Assembly (NCBI RefSeq): GCF_048553715.1
Contig: NZ_JBLZNC010000003.1
Coordinates: 186,001 to 250,000, forward strand
Origin: Sagittula sp048553715
GTDB lineage: Bacteria > Pseudomonadota > Alphaproteobacteria > Rhodobacterales > Rhodobacteraceae
Direction: 5' to 3'
Length of the DNA stretch: 64,000 nt
Each line of letters opens with the position of its first letter. The first letter of the stretch is position 1. The position numbers and the translations under genes were made by a program. The notes under the pieces were generated by a model, which saw only the letters and a list, made by a program, of their open reading frames with translations, was not told the DNA's origin and did no database searches. Positions 18,836 through 27,063 of the stretch are shown one piece after another.

Positions 18836-18921
18836 GTCGTTTGTGGCGGCGGGGGCGATCCGTGCTTGACCCAGTCGCGTAGTTTCCAGAAACCTGAAAC
18901 TGTGCAGGGAAGGGGAACGCC

Positions 18922-19887
18922 ATGCTGATGAAAGGGGTCACGCTCAAGGGGCTGGAGGTCTTCGAGGCGCTGGCCGAACACGGCAGCGTTGCGGGCGCGG
19001 CGGAGACCACGGGGTTGAGCTTGCCTGCCGTCAGCCAGCAGATGCGCAATCTGGAAAACGCGCTGGGGGTGGATCTGGTGGATCACAGCCGCCGCCCTAT
19101 GATGCTGACCCCTGCGGGGCGGGCGTTTTTGCTGCGCACGCGCGTGGTGTTGCGGGAATTGCGGCTCGCGGGGTCCGAGCTGGCGGTGATGGATCTGGCG
19201 CATCTGTCGGTGCTCAACCTTGGGGTAATCGACGATTTCGACAACGATCTGACACCGCGTCTGGTGACGTTGCTGTCCGAGAGCATGGCGCATTGCCGGT
19301 TCAAACTGGTCACCGCCCCCAGCCACGAGATTTCAGCCGCCATTCGGGCGGGCGATCTGCATCTGGCCGTGGCGGCGCGCAGTGCCGAGCCGATGGCGGA
19401 GGTGGTGGAGCACCCGCTTGTGCGCGACCCGTTTGTGTTTGTCTGCCGCAGGGGCGCCGTGGCCGAGGCGGGCGGGATCGAGGCGGTGATGCAAAGCCTG
19501 CCGTTTCTTCGTTACGACCGCGCGCAGCTGATTGGACGGCAGATTGATGCGCATCTGACGGGGCTGGGGCTGGCGTTTGATGAACGGTTCGAGATCGGCG
19601 CGCATCTGTCGTTGATGACGCTGGCCGCGCGGGGCACCGGCTGGGCGCTGACGACGCCGCTGGGCTATATGCGCGCGGGGCGGATGCATGACGCGCTGGA
19701 GGTGCACCCGCTGCCTTTCGCGCCCTTTGCACGGCAGATTTCGCTGTTTGCGGGCGACGACTGGTCCGACAAGGTGCCGCGCGACGTGGCGCATACCATG
19801 CGGATGTTGGTTGCCGATATGGTGATCGCGCCCGCCTGTGCCCGCCTGCCGTGGCTGGAGGGCGAGCTGCGCTTGTTGGAGCCTTAG
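18922..19887 (+). CDS. LysR-family transcriptional regulator
   Basis: This 321-residue product has an N-terminal winged helix (L-K-G-L-E-V-F-E-A-L-A-E-H-G-S-V-A-G-A-A through Q-Q-M-R-N-L-E-N-A-L-G) and a LysR effector-binding domain of normal length. AGGGAAGGGG precedes the ATG. The 3' end overlaps the convergent esterase gene by three bases. No divergent target lies beside it, so its regulon cannot be inferred; the nearest upstream gene is the lipoprotein with its own terminator. Confidence 0.88.
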   Translation: MLMKGVTLKGLEVFEALAEHGSVAGAAETTGLSLPAVSQQMRNLENALGVDLVDHSRRPMMLTPAGRAFLLRTRVVLRELRLAGSELAVMDLAHLSVLNLGVIDDFDNDLTPRLVTLLSESMAHCRFKLVTAPSHEISAAIRAGDLHLAVAARSAEPMAEVVEHPLVRDPFVFVCRRGAVAEAGGIEAVMQSLPFLRYDRAQLIGRQIDAHLTGLGLAFDERFEIGAHLSLMTLAARGTGWALTTPLGYMRAGRMHDALEVHPLPFAPFARQISLFAGDDWSDKVPRDVAHTMRMLVADMVIAPACARLPWLEGELRLLEP

Positions 19888-20648
19888 GCCACGGCGCGCA
19901 GGAAGGCGCGGACCGAGGCCTCGAACCCGCGGGGATCGTCAGCGTGCAGCCAGTGCCCTGCGTCGGGCATGCGGGCAAAGCGCGCCTTGGGGAAGTAGGC
20001 TTTGATCGCGGGGCGGTGGTCGGGCAGCACGTAGTCGGATTTGCCCCCCGACAGGAACAGCGTCGGCCCGTCGTATTGGCCGGAGAGATCGGGGAAGGAC
20101 AGGATCTTTGGCATCTCGGCCTCGAGCGCGTCGAGATTGTACTTCCACGTCTTTGATTTCACGTCGAGCGACTGGGTGAAAAAGGCCTGAAGCGCGGGGT
20201 CATCCACATGGCGGGCGAGTTGGGCCGCCGCATCGGATCGCTTTTCCACCGCATCCAGATCCACCGCGCGCATGGCGTCGATGAACTGCTGCTGCGAATG
20301 GCCGTAGCTGACCGGCGCGATGTCGGCCACCAGAAGGGAGGCGAGCTTTTGCGGATGCAGAAGGGCCAGCGCCATCGCCGCCTTGCCGCCCATGGAATGG
20401 CCGATAACATGGGCGCGGCCGCCGTGGGCGTCGATCAGCTGGGCGAGATCCTCTGCCAGATCGGGGTAGCCGTGCTGATTGCTGCGCGGGCTGTCGCCGT
20501 GGTTGCGCATGTCGGGGGTCAGGACGTGGTGACTGTCGGCCAGACGGCGCGCGATGACGCCCCAGTTGCGGCCCGATCCGAACAGGCCGTGGACAATCAG
20601 GACGGGCGTGCCTGCGTGGTCGGCACCATATTCAAGCGTGTTCAACAT
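19884..20648 (-). CDS. Alpha/beta-hydrolase (YbfF-like esterase)
   Basis: Starting at 20648 the product is 254 residues with all landmarks of the fold: H-G-L-F-G-S-G-R-N-W oxyanion loop near residue 20, nucleophile elbow G-H-S-M-G-G near 90, and late triad residues including H in D-A-G-H-W near 230. The L-F-G-S-x-x-N-W and D-x-R-N-H-G-x-S patterns match E. coli YbfF and related broad esterases. A longer reading frame to 20870 lacks start signals. The natural substrate is unknown. Confidence 0.85.
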   Translation of the reverse strand: MLNTLEYGADHAGTPVLIVHGLFGSGRNWGVIARRLADSHHVLTPDMRNHGDSPRSNQHGYPDLAEDLAQLIDAHGGRAHVIGHSMGGKAAMALALLHPQKLASLLVADIAPVSYGHSQQQFIDAMRAVDLDAVEKRSDAAAQLARHVDDPALQAFFTQSLDVKSKTWKYNLDALEAEMPKILSFPDLSGQYDGPTLFLSGGKSDYVLPDHRPAIKAYFPKARFARMPDAGHWLHADDPRGFEASVRAFLRAVA

Positions 20649-20701
20649 GGCCCAAGTGATAGACCCGACCGCGCGGCGTGACCAGACGATTGTGGCGTGG
20701 T

Positions 20702-21409
20702 CTAGCCCTGTCCGCGCAGGCGCAAGAACAGGCTGTCCTCGTCGTCGTTGCGAAAGAACGGGACGGATTCCGGCGGGGTGGTCTGATGGGCGCGGGCCGC
20801 GACCTCGGCCAGCACGACTTCGGTGATGAAGGGCAGGTCGAAGTTGCGCACCTCTTCCAGTGCGATCCATTGCAGATGCGACAGCTCGTCCGTGGCATGG
20901 GTGAAATCATCGGGGTCAGAGGCCAGCGCCTCTGCCTCGAGCAGGAAGAACCGCGCGTCAAAGCGGCGGGGGCGTCCGGGCGGTGTGATCGCGCGGAACA
21001 CGAATTGCAGCGCATCAGCGGCGGGGCGGTGGCCGGTGCCCGCAAAGGTCATCCAGTCGGGCGGGATGGCGCCGGGCCATGGCGCGGGCTGGCCGAGGAT
21101 CAGGCCGGTTTCCTCCCACAGCTCGCGTACGGCGGCGGCGGCCAGCGCGCGAGCGATGCCGGGGGTTGCGTCTTCCTCAAGGCGCTGGGCGCAGAGCGCG
21201 GGCAGGGGGCGCGCCAGATTGATCTGCGCATCGCCCGGATCGACCGCGCCGCCGGGGAAGACGAATTTGTTGGGCATAAAGGCGGCCTTCGCCCCCCGCT
21301 GCCCCATTAGCACGCTGGGCCGCCCGCCCCGGTTGCGCATCACGATGACGGTGGCGGCATCGCGGATGGCGGTCTTGTCCGTGGGGGCTGTGGGCGGGCT
21401 GGATGTCAT
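20702..21409 (-). CDS. NUDIX hydrolase
   Basis: Started at 21409, where ATG overlaps the stop of the DUF983 gene (ATGA), the product is 235 residues. It carries the catalytic Nudix helix R-E-L-W-E-E-T-G-L near residue 95, with the conserved glycine G-G-A-V-D-P located earlier after an insertion. That resembles the NUDT7/NUDT19-type coenzyme A or ADP-sugar hydrolases rather than MutT. It likely cleaves a nucleoside diphosphate compound with Mg2+; the substrate is not determinable. Confidence 0.82.
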   Translation of the reverse strand: MTSSPPTAPTDKTAIRDAATVIVMRNRGGRPSVLMGQRGAKAAFMPNKFVFPGGAVDPGDAQINLARPLPALCAQRLEEDATPGIARALAAAAVRELWEETGLILGQPAPWPGAIPPDWMTFAGTGHRPAADALQFVFRAITPPGRPRRFDARFFLLEAEALASDPDDFTHATDELSHLQWIALEEVRNFDLPFITEVVLAEVAARAHQTTPPESVPFFRNDDEDSLFLRLRGQG

Positions 21410-21828
21410 GGATCGAATTGCCTTGGCTGCGGGTCGGTGCTTTTGACGCTGGCAAAGCCTTCCATGCCCCGCGCCCATTGAAAGGCGATGATCGCGCCTT
21501 TCAGTCGGGGCAGAAGGTAGAGGGAAAGCGCAACGCTTCCAACCGCAAAGATGGTGAACAGGACCAAAGGCTCTGGCCGCCACCGTTCAAAGACAACCAG
21601 CAGCAACGGCGCCATCACATGCCCCACGATCAAAAGCGTCAGATAGGCGGGGCCGTCGTCGGCGCGGTGGTGATGCAGTTCCTGACGGCAGACGGGGCAG
21701 GTTTCGCGCACCTTTAGGTAGCCCGCCATCACCGGACCCGATCCGCAGCGCGGGCAGCGCCTGCGCCAGCCGCGCCAGATCGTCGGCCAGACCGATGTGC
21801 CTTCGGGGATATTGCCCTGATATGCCAT
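21406..21828 (-). CDS. DUF983 membrane protein with zinc-ribbon-like start
   Basis: The 140-residue product starts at 21828. It has two C-x2-C pairs (C-P-R-C and C-P-V-C) around residues 25-47, then D-D-G-P-A-Y, and two hydrophobic segments (about 60-80 and 88-110). This is the DUF983 pattern: a small membrane protein with a metal-binding-like cytoplasmic part. Family function is unknown; some members lie near cytochrome oxidase genes. It is coupled to the NUDIX gene. The 290 bases to the EF-hand gene upstream hold no other gene. Confidence 0.8.
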   Translation of the reverse strand: MAYQGNIPEGTSVWPTIWRGWRRRCPRCGSGPVMAGYLKVRETCPVCRQELHHHRADDGPAYLTLLIVGHVMAPLLLVVFERWRPEPLVLFTIFAVGSVALSLYLLPRLKGAIIAFQWARGMEGFASVKSTDPQPRQFDP

Positions 21829-22120
21829 GTCGCGCGGTTTCCTGACGCCTGCTGGTTTGGTCACAAGAGGCAAAGATGCCTGTCCCGTACCGCTATAGAA
21901 AGAGGGCGATTTGTCATTGCGGCGGCGTGTCACACGCAACGGATTTATGCGGTGATCACGGTGGCGTGACATGTCGTGATGACGATTTTTCGAGTCTGGG
22001 CGACGGAAGTGCGGGGTTGCCCCGTGAAAGCCTATGAAGACGCCGGGGGACGGACACTCACCCGCCCCGCAACCGGCGGCTTTGAAACGACAGATTCAAA
22101 GAGACTATGGAGTTTATACC

Positions 22121-22678
22121 ATGAAATCGACCAAAACACTCGCCACCTTTGGTGCTCTTGCCGTTGCGATGGGCCTGTCCGGCGCCGTTTACGCTCAGGA
22201 TGCTGGCGCAGAGCGGGCCAAAGGTCCCCGCGGTCCGATGATGGAACAGATGTTCGAGCAGGCCGACGCCAACAACGACGGCAAGATCACCCAAGAGGAA
22301 ATGGATGCAGCGGCGGCCCAGCGCTTTGCCGATGCGGACACCAACGGTGACGGCAAGCTGAGCGCCGAAGAGCTGGTGGCTCAGGCCGAGGCCCGTCAGG
22401 CCGAGCGTGAGAACACCCGCCGCGCCGAGCGCACCGAGCGCATGATCGCGCGTCTTGACTATGACCGTGACGGTCTGCTGAGCGCCGAAGAAATGCGGGC
22501 GGCGCGTCCGGCGGATGGCTTTGCCAAGATGCTGGAGCGTTTCGACACCGATGAGGACGGCGCATTGAGCCAGGACGAGCTGGCGCAGGCAAAGACCAAG
22601 ATGATGAAGCGCAAAGGTGGCCACGGCGACCGCGACCACGGCAAGAAACGTGGCGAGCCGCGTGACGCCGACCAGTAA
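22121..22678 (+). CDS. Exported EF-hand calcium-binding protein
   Basis: This 185-residue product has a signal peptide (1-25, cut after V-Y-A) and four canonical EF-hand loops of the D-x-N/D-x-D-G form at about 49-60, 73-84, 113-124 and 142-153, each ending in Glu. The tail is strongly basic with H-G-D-R-D-H-G-K-K-R. It probably binds Ca2+ in the periplasm or outside the cell. It lies about 100 bases before an ECF sigma operon in the same direction, which may respond to or regulate the same signal (inference). Confidence 0.85.
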   Translation: MKSTKTLATFGALAVAMGLSGAVYAQDAGAERAKGPRGPMMEQMFEQADANNDGKITQEEMDAAAAQRFADADTNGDGKLSAEELVAQAEARQAERENTRRAERTERMIARLDYDRDGLLSAEEMRAARPADGFAKMLERFDTDEDGALSQDELAQAKTKMMKRKGGHGDRDHGKKRGEPRDADQ

Positions 22679-22776
22679 GGCGATGCAACCGGGTCCCGGT
22701 TTGACCGGGGCCTTGGTCCGGCTGCGCGCTTGCGTGGCCGGGCCCAAGCGGGTAGCGCAGGGGGCATGTACACACG

Positions 22777-23367
22777 ATGCCATACGACGCCATGAGCGAA
22801 GTGCCGGACGAGCAGTTGCTGGAGGCCTATGCCCGCGGCGATGCGGCAGCGGCGCGCATTCTGACGCAGCGGTTGGCCCCTCGGGTGCTGGCGCATGCCT
22901 ACCGGATGCTGGGCGGCGACCGGGCCGAGGCCGAGGACATCACGCAAGAGGCGTTGTTGCGTCTGTGGAAGGCCGCGCCCGAATGGCGCGCGGGAGAGGC
23001 CAAGGTCACGACATGGCTGTACCGCGTCACCGCCAATCTGTGCATCGACCGGATGCGCAAGCGCAAGCGGGCGGGGCCGGATCTCGACGAGGTGCCGGAG
23101 GTGGCGGACGATGCGCCATCGGCGGCAGAGACTATGCAACAGGCGGCGCGGGCCGAGGCCTTGCAACAGGCATTGGACGCGCTGCCCGAGCGGCAGAAGC
23201 AGGCGGTGATCCTGCGTCACATCGAGGGGCTGTCCAACCCCGAGATTGCCGAGATCATGGACATCGGGGCGCGGGCCGTGGAATCCTTGACCGCGCGTGG
23301 CAAACGGGCTTTGGAGGCGATCCTTGCGGGACGTCGCGCCGAATTGGGGTATGAAGACGATGACTGA
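22777..23367 (+). CDS. ECF-type RNA polymerase sigma factor
   Basis: This 196-residue product has sigma region 2 (A-E-D-I-T-Q-E-A-L-L-R-L-W and W-L-Y-R-V-T-A-N-L-C-I-D) and region 4 (L-P-E-R-Q-K-Q-A-V-I-L-R-H-I-E-G through A-R-A-V-E-S-L-T-A-R-G), with no region 1 or 3, as in ECF sigma factors. A second ATG at 22792 could also serve. Its 3' end overlaps the next gene by about 8 bases. The partner genes suggest control by a membrane protein and a heavy-metal-sensor-like periplasmic protein. Confidence 0.9.
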   Translation: MPYDAMSEVPDEQLLEAYARGDAAAARILTQRLAPRVLAHAYRMLGGDRAEAEDITQEALLRLWKAAPEWRAGEAKVTTWLYRVTANLCIDRMRKRKRAGPDLDEVPEVADDAPSAAETMQQAARAEALQQALDALPERQKQAVILRHIEGLSNPEIAEIMDIGARAVESLTARGKRALEAILAGRRAELGYEDDD

Positions 23368-23740
23368 TGGATGGAAAGACACCGGGCCGGAGGGATCGCT
23401 TGACGCGATGTTCGCCGCCGCGCGTGACGATGCGCCGGTTCCGTCGGGCGATTTCATGGCCCGGCTGACGCAGCAGGCGATTGATGAAATGCCCGTGGCG
23501 GGGGCCGTTGTGGCCCAGCGGCGCGGGATCTGGGCCCAGTTGACCGAAGCGGTGGGCGGATGGCGCGGCATGTCCGGGCTGATGACCGCCTGTGCTGTGG
23601 GTCTGTGGATCGGGGTCAGCGCGCCCACCGGCGCGATGGCGGATCTGGGGTTGGAGACGCTTTGGGGCACGCAGACAGAGCTGGGGGAAATCGGGGTCGA
23701 CCCGTTGTCCGGCTTTGAGCTGGCGCTGTTGGAGGGATAA
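23360..23740 (+). CDS. Predicted single-pass membrane protein, likely anti-sigma partner
   Basis: I start this at the ATG at 23360, overlapping the sigma gene (an in-frame ATG at 23351 is possible), giving 126 residues. A cytoplasmic N-terminal half with G-S-L-D-A-M-F-A-A-A-R is followed by one membrane segment (about 75-92, G-L-M-T-A-C-A-V-G-L-W-I-G-V) and a short outer part. Size, topology and coupling to the sigma gene fit an anti-sigma factor, but no zinc-anti-sigma motif is visible. The role is inferred from position. Confidence 0.6.
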   Translation: MTDGWKDTGPEGSLDAMFAAARDDAPVPSGDFMARLTQQAIDEMPVAGAVVAQRRGIWAQLTEAVGGWRGMSGLMTACAVGLWIGVSAPTGAMADLGLETLWGTQTELGEIGVDPLSGFELALLEG

Positions 23741-23743
23741 GCC

Positions 23744-24262
23744 ATGGCCGAGAACGAAAAGACCACGGGGCGCGGTGTGCGCTGGGCGCTGATTGCGTCG
23801 CTGGCGGTGAACTTTGTGGTGATCGGTGCGGTGGCGGGCTTTGTCTGGATGGGGCCGCCCGAGCCGCAGGGCCGTCCGGGCGGGGCCGATCCGTCACTGC
23901 CCTACACCCGTGCCTTGTCAGAGCCGCAGCGCGACGCGCTGGGAGAGGAATTGCGCGGCGGTGTGTACCGCGACCGCAAAGTGATGCGCGATGTGCGCAA
24001 TCGGGTGCTGGAGGATTACCGCGCGGCGCTGGATCTGTTGCGCAGTGATCCCTTTGATCCCGTAGCCTTCGAGCAGCTTCTGGCGGAGCAGGCAGCCCAT
24101 AGCGCGGAGGTGCGCCTGCGCGGGCAGGGCTTGCTGGCCGATTACGTGGCGCGCATGTCACCCGATGACCGTGCCCGCTATGCCGACCGGCTGGAAGAGA
24201 CGCTGGAGAATTATCAAAACCGCAAGAAGGGGCCGAAAAAGCCCAAACCCGACGATCGCTGA
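23744..24262 (+). CDS. Periplasmic heavy-metal-sensor/CnrR-type membrane protein
   Basis: This 172-residue product has an N-terminal membrane anchor (about 13-35) and a helical periplasmic domain with A-L-S-E-P-Q-R-D-A-L-G-E-E-L-R, a long charged helix, and M-S-P-D-D-R-A-R-Y-A-D-R-L. This is the Spy/CnrR/ZraP-like pattern used to sense metals or envelope stress. It lacks the C-x-x-C or His clusters of true nickel sensors, so the signal is open. It is third in the operon with the sigma factor and membrane partner, three bases after the latter's stop. Confidence 0.72.
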   Translation: MAENEKTTGRGVRWALIASLAVNFVVIGAVAGFVWMGPPEPQGRPGGADPSLPYTRALSEPQRDALGEELRGGVYRDRKVMRDVRNRVLEDYRAALDLLRSDPFDPVAFEQLLAEQAAHSAEVRLRGQGLLADYVARMSPDDRARYADRLEETLENYQNRKKGPKKPKPDDR

Positions 24263-24285
24263 GACGTTGCGATGCCGCGCTTTGA

Positions 24286-25746
24286 TTAGCGCGGCATTTG
24301 TTTTGCGGGGGTAGGCTCGGGATTGATCGTGTCGGCGGGCGGCGTGGGGGCATCGGGCTGTGGCAGCGGAAAGACAGTGTCGGCCATGACCACCGCATTG
24401 CGTCCCTTGTCCTTGGCCGCATAGAGCGCGCGGTCCGCGCTGCGGATCAGGTCGGTGGGCGTGTCGCGGGGCGTGGTGCCGATGGCGATGCCGATGGACA
24501 GGGTGACGGTGACCTTTGTGCCGTCGGCTAATGTCACGGGGTGGTGTTCCATCAAGGCGCACAGCCGCTCTGCCGTGCGCTGGGCGGCTGCGCGGCTGGT
24601 GTCGGGCATGGCGATCAGGAATTCCTCGCCCCCCCAGCGGGCCACAAGATCGGCGGCGCGCAGGTTCTGCGTCAACCGTTCCGCAAGGGTGACAAGCACC
24701 AGATCCCCCGCCGCATGGCCGTGGTCGTCGTTGATCTGTTTGAAATGGTCCAGATCGGCCACAAGGATCGCATAGGGGCGTTTGCTGGCCATGGCGCGTT
24801 CCGCCAGCCGCGCCGTATGCGGCAGGGCATAGCGGCGGTTGTACAACCCGGTGAGCGGATCGGTGACAGCCGCCCGCAGCCCGTCGCGCATATTGGCGCG
24901 CAGCCGTTCATTGGTGCGCTTGCGGCTGATCTGTTTCTGGATGCGGATGTTGAGCTCGTCTATGTCGGGGCCGCCGGTCATCAGATCGTTTGCCCCCATA
25001 TCCAGCGCGGCTGCCGCCTCGCGCCGCTGGTCGGGGCGGGCGATGTAGATCAGCGCGGAATGGCGGGTGGCGTGGTTGGCGCGCAGTTGCGGCAGCAGCA
25101 CCAGGCCGGCCGATCCGATGCCGGCGGCCTCGGAGACCACGACCACGTCGGGGGTGGGGCCGGTGTCGCGCAGGGCGTTCTCTGCCTCCACCAGTTCAAA
25201 GCGGTTGTCGCTGCGGTTGCGCAGCCCGTGCAGCATGGCGCGCAGCTCTGACGGGCGACCGGCGGAGATGATGCGCACATGGCCGGGCAAGGTGAATTCG
25301 CTGGCCTGTTCCGCCAGACCCAGCGCGCGGCGGGTGTCGTCGCGCAGTTGCAGCTCTGCCTCTGCGTCGCGGGCGCGCAGCAAAGAGCGCAGCCGCGCCA
25401 GCATCACGATGTCATCAATGGGACGTTCCAGCACATCATCCGCCCCCGCCGCCAGCGAGGCCATGCGTTCGTGCGGGTCGTTTTCGCCGTGGATGATGAC
25501 CACGGGCACAGCAGGCCCCCCACGCGCAGCCGTCCGGTTGCGGATCGCCGCGCATAGGGCACGCCCGCTCATGTCCGGCAGGTCATGGGCGGCGATAATC
25601 ATGTCGGGGTTTGTCTTGCGCAGCATCGCCAGCGCCGCCTGCGCCGAGGTGGCCTGAACCACATCATAGTAGGCAGCGGACAGTTTGACCCTGAGAATGA
25701 TGCGGTTGGTCGGCACGGGATCGACAACCATGATCCGGCTCGTCAT
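24286..25746 (-). CDS. PleD-like diguanylate cyclase with two receiver domains
   Basis: This 486-residue protein has two receiver-like domains (about 3-125 and 157-275) and a C-terminal GGDEF domain. The cyclase motif is G-G-E-E-F at 372-376 and the inhibitory I-site R-x-x-D at 363-366, so it should make and be product-inhibited by cyclic di-GMP. In the first receiver the residue aligned with the phosphorylated Asp is Ala53, the acidic pocket reads V-D-P, and the conserved Lys is Arg108, so it is probably not phosphorylated. The start at 25746 excludes a long unsupported extension. It is divergent from the DUF3572 gene. Confidence 0.87.
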   Translation of the reverse strand: MTSRIMVVDPVPTNRIILRVKLSAAYYDVVQATSAQAALAMLRKTNPDMIIAAHDLPDMSGRALCAAIRNRTAARGGPAVPVVIIHGENDPHERMASLAAGADDVLERPIDDIVMLARLRSLLRARDAEAELQLRDDTRRALGLAEQASEFTLPGHVRIISAGRPSELRAMLHGLRNRSDNRFELVEAENALRDTGPTPDVVVVSEAAGIGSAGLVLLPQLRANHATRHSALIYIARPDQRREAAAALDMGANDLMTGGPDIDELNIRIQKQISRKRTNERLRANMRDGLRAAVTDPLTGLYNRRYALPHTARLAERAMASKRPYAILVADLDHFKQINDDHGHAAGDLVLVTLAERLTQNLRAADLVARWGGEEFLIAMPDTSRAAAQRTAERLCALMEHHPVTLADGTKVTVTLSIGIAIGTTPRDTPTDLIRSADRALYAAKDKGRNAVVMADTVFPLPQPDAPTPPADTINPEPTPAKQMPR

Positions 25747-25869
25747 AGAAAGGGGGGCCTCCGGTGTATCGCTTGGGGGATCCGGTCCGGACGCCTCGCG
25801 CTGGACTAATCGTTGACTTAAGGTTTGGTTGGATAAGGTTAAGAAAACCTTTCGAAAGGACGGCGCGAC

Positions 25870-26154
25870 ATGGCCTATACGCGAGAAACTGCCGAAACGC
25901 TGGGATTGCAGGCGATGGCTTGGCTGGCCGGCAATGACGAGCTTTTGCCGGTGTTCATGGGCGCGACCGGCGCGAGCGAGCAGGATTTCCGCCAAAACCT
26001 GCAAGATCCGGTGTTTCAGGGCTCTGTCCTGGATTTTTTAATGATGGACGATGCTTGGGTTGTGGATTTCTGCGACAGCATCGGCATACCCTATACGGCG
26101 TTGGCGGAGGCGCGCATGGCCCTGCCCGGTGGGGAGCAGACGCATTGGACATGA
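25870..26154 (+). CDS. DUF3572 family protein
   Basis: This 94-residue acidic protein contains A-E-T-L-G-L-Q-A-M-A-W-L-A, F-L-M-M-D-D-A-W-V and F-C-D, the signature of DUF3572, a small alphaproteobacterial family of unknown function. GAAAGGA precedes the start. It is translationally coupled to the following HAD gene by an ATGA overlap. Confidence 0.85.
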   Translation: MAYTRETAETLGLQAMAWLAGNDELLPVFMGATGASEQDFRQNLQDPVFQGSVLDFLMMDDAWVVDFCDSIGIPYTALAEARMALPGGEQTHWT

Positions 26155-26867
26155 CACGAGCCGATGACATTCGCGCGGTGCTGTTTGACAAGGACGGCAC
26201 GCTGTTCGATTTCGAGGGCACTTGGAACGCCTTCGCGGTCAATCTGCTCAAAGACTTGTGTGGCGATGACGGTCTGATGCTGGAGCGTGCCGCCTGGCAG
26301 ATCCGGTTTGATCTGGTCACGGAACGCTATTTGCCCGACAGCCCGGCGATCACCTGCACCAACCGCGAATTGGCGCATCTTTTGGCAGAAGTGCTGCCGC
26401 AAAGCATCGATGTGCTGGAAGAGCAGATCGTGCGGCAGGCGGCCTTGGCGCCCTTGGTGGAGGCCGCGCCGCTGAAGCCGTTGCTGGAAAAGCTGCGGGC
26501 GCGGGGCTTGGTTCTGGGCGTGATGACAAATGACCACGCCGAGGTGGCGCGTGCGCATCTTGGCACGGCGGGGGTTCTGGAGCAGTTCGACTTTGTGGCC
26601 GGTGCGGACAGTGGCTTTGGCGCAAAGCCCGCGCCGGGGCCGTTGCTGGCCTTTGCCCATGCCAAGGGGCTGCCGCCGCAACAGGTGGTGATGGTGGGCG
26701 ACAGCCAGCATGATCTGGCGGCCGCGCGCGCCGCTGGGATGCGTGGCGTCGGTGTTCTGACCGGCATGGCGGGGCGCGACGAGCTGGGGGCCTTGGCGGA
26801 TGTGGTGATGCCGGACATCGGCCATCTGATCGAATGGATCGACCGTCAGACCGCTGGCGTGTTGTGA
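26151..26867 (+). CDS. HAD-superfamily phosphatase (phosphoglycolate-phosphatase-like)
   Basis: The 238-residue product shows HAD motif I D-K-D-G-T-L-F-D near residue 13, motif II T-N near 124, a motif III lysine near 155 (G-F-G-A-K-P-A-P-G), and motif IV G-D-S-Q-H-D-L near 181. A helical cap lies between motifs I and II, as in Gph-type phosphatases. It likely dephosphorylates a small phosphometabolite such as 2-phosphoglycolate; substrate is inferred from family only. It is coupled to DUF3572. Confidence 0.82.
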   Translation: MTRADDIRAVLFDKDGTLFDFEGTWNAFAVNLLKDLCGDDGLMLERAAWQIRFDLVTERYLPDSPAITCTNRELAHLLAEVLPQSIDVLEEQIVRQAALAPLVEAAPLKPLLEKLRARGLVLGVMTNDHAEVARAHLGTAGVLEQFDFVAGADSGFGAKPAPGPLLAFAHAKGLPPQQVVMVGDSQHDLAAARAAGMRGVGVLTGMAGRDELGALADVVMPDIGHLIEWIDRQTAGVL

Positions 26868-26884
26868 TGGTCCACGGCCGGTTG

Positions 26885-26914
26885 TTGCGGCGAAGTATCT
26901 GACAAGATTATAAA
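26885..26914 (+). promoter_or_regulatory. Candidate promoter of the S15 hydrolase gene
   Basis: TTGCGG (26885-26890) and TATAAA (26909-26914) are spaced by 18 bases; the -10 matches five of six consensus positions. It lies about 150 bases before the hydrolase ATG. Confidence 0.35.
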
Positions 26915-27063
26915 TTCATCGCTTTTGGCTGGTGAGTGCTGTTTGGGGCCGTTGGGGGCGGATGCTGTATCGGCCCGCCTTGACCGCGGGGCGTCGGGCG
27001 CGAGAGACAGGGGCGCGCGGGGCCTGCCCCCGCCATGCCCCACGCCACGACAAGGAGCGCCCC

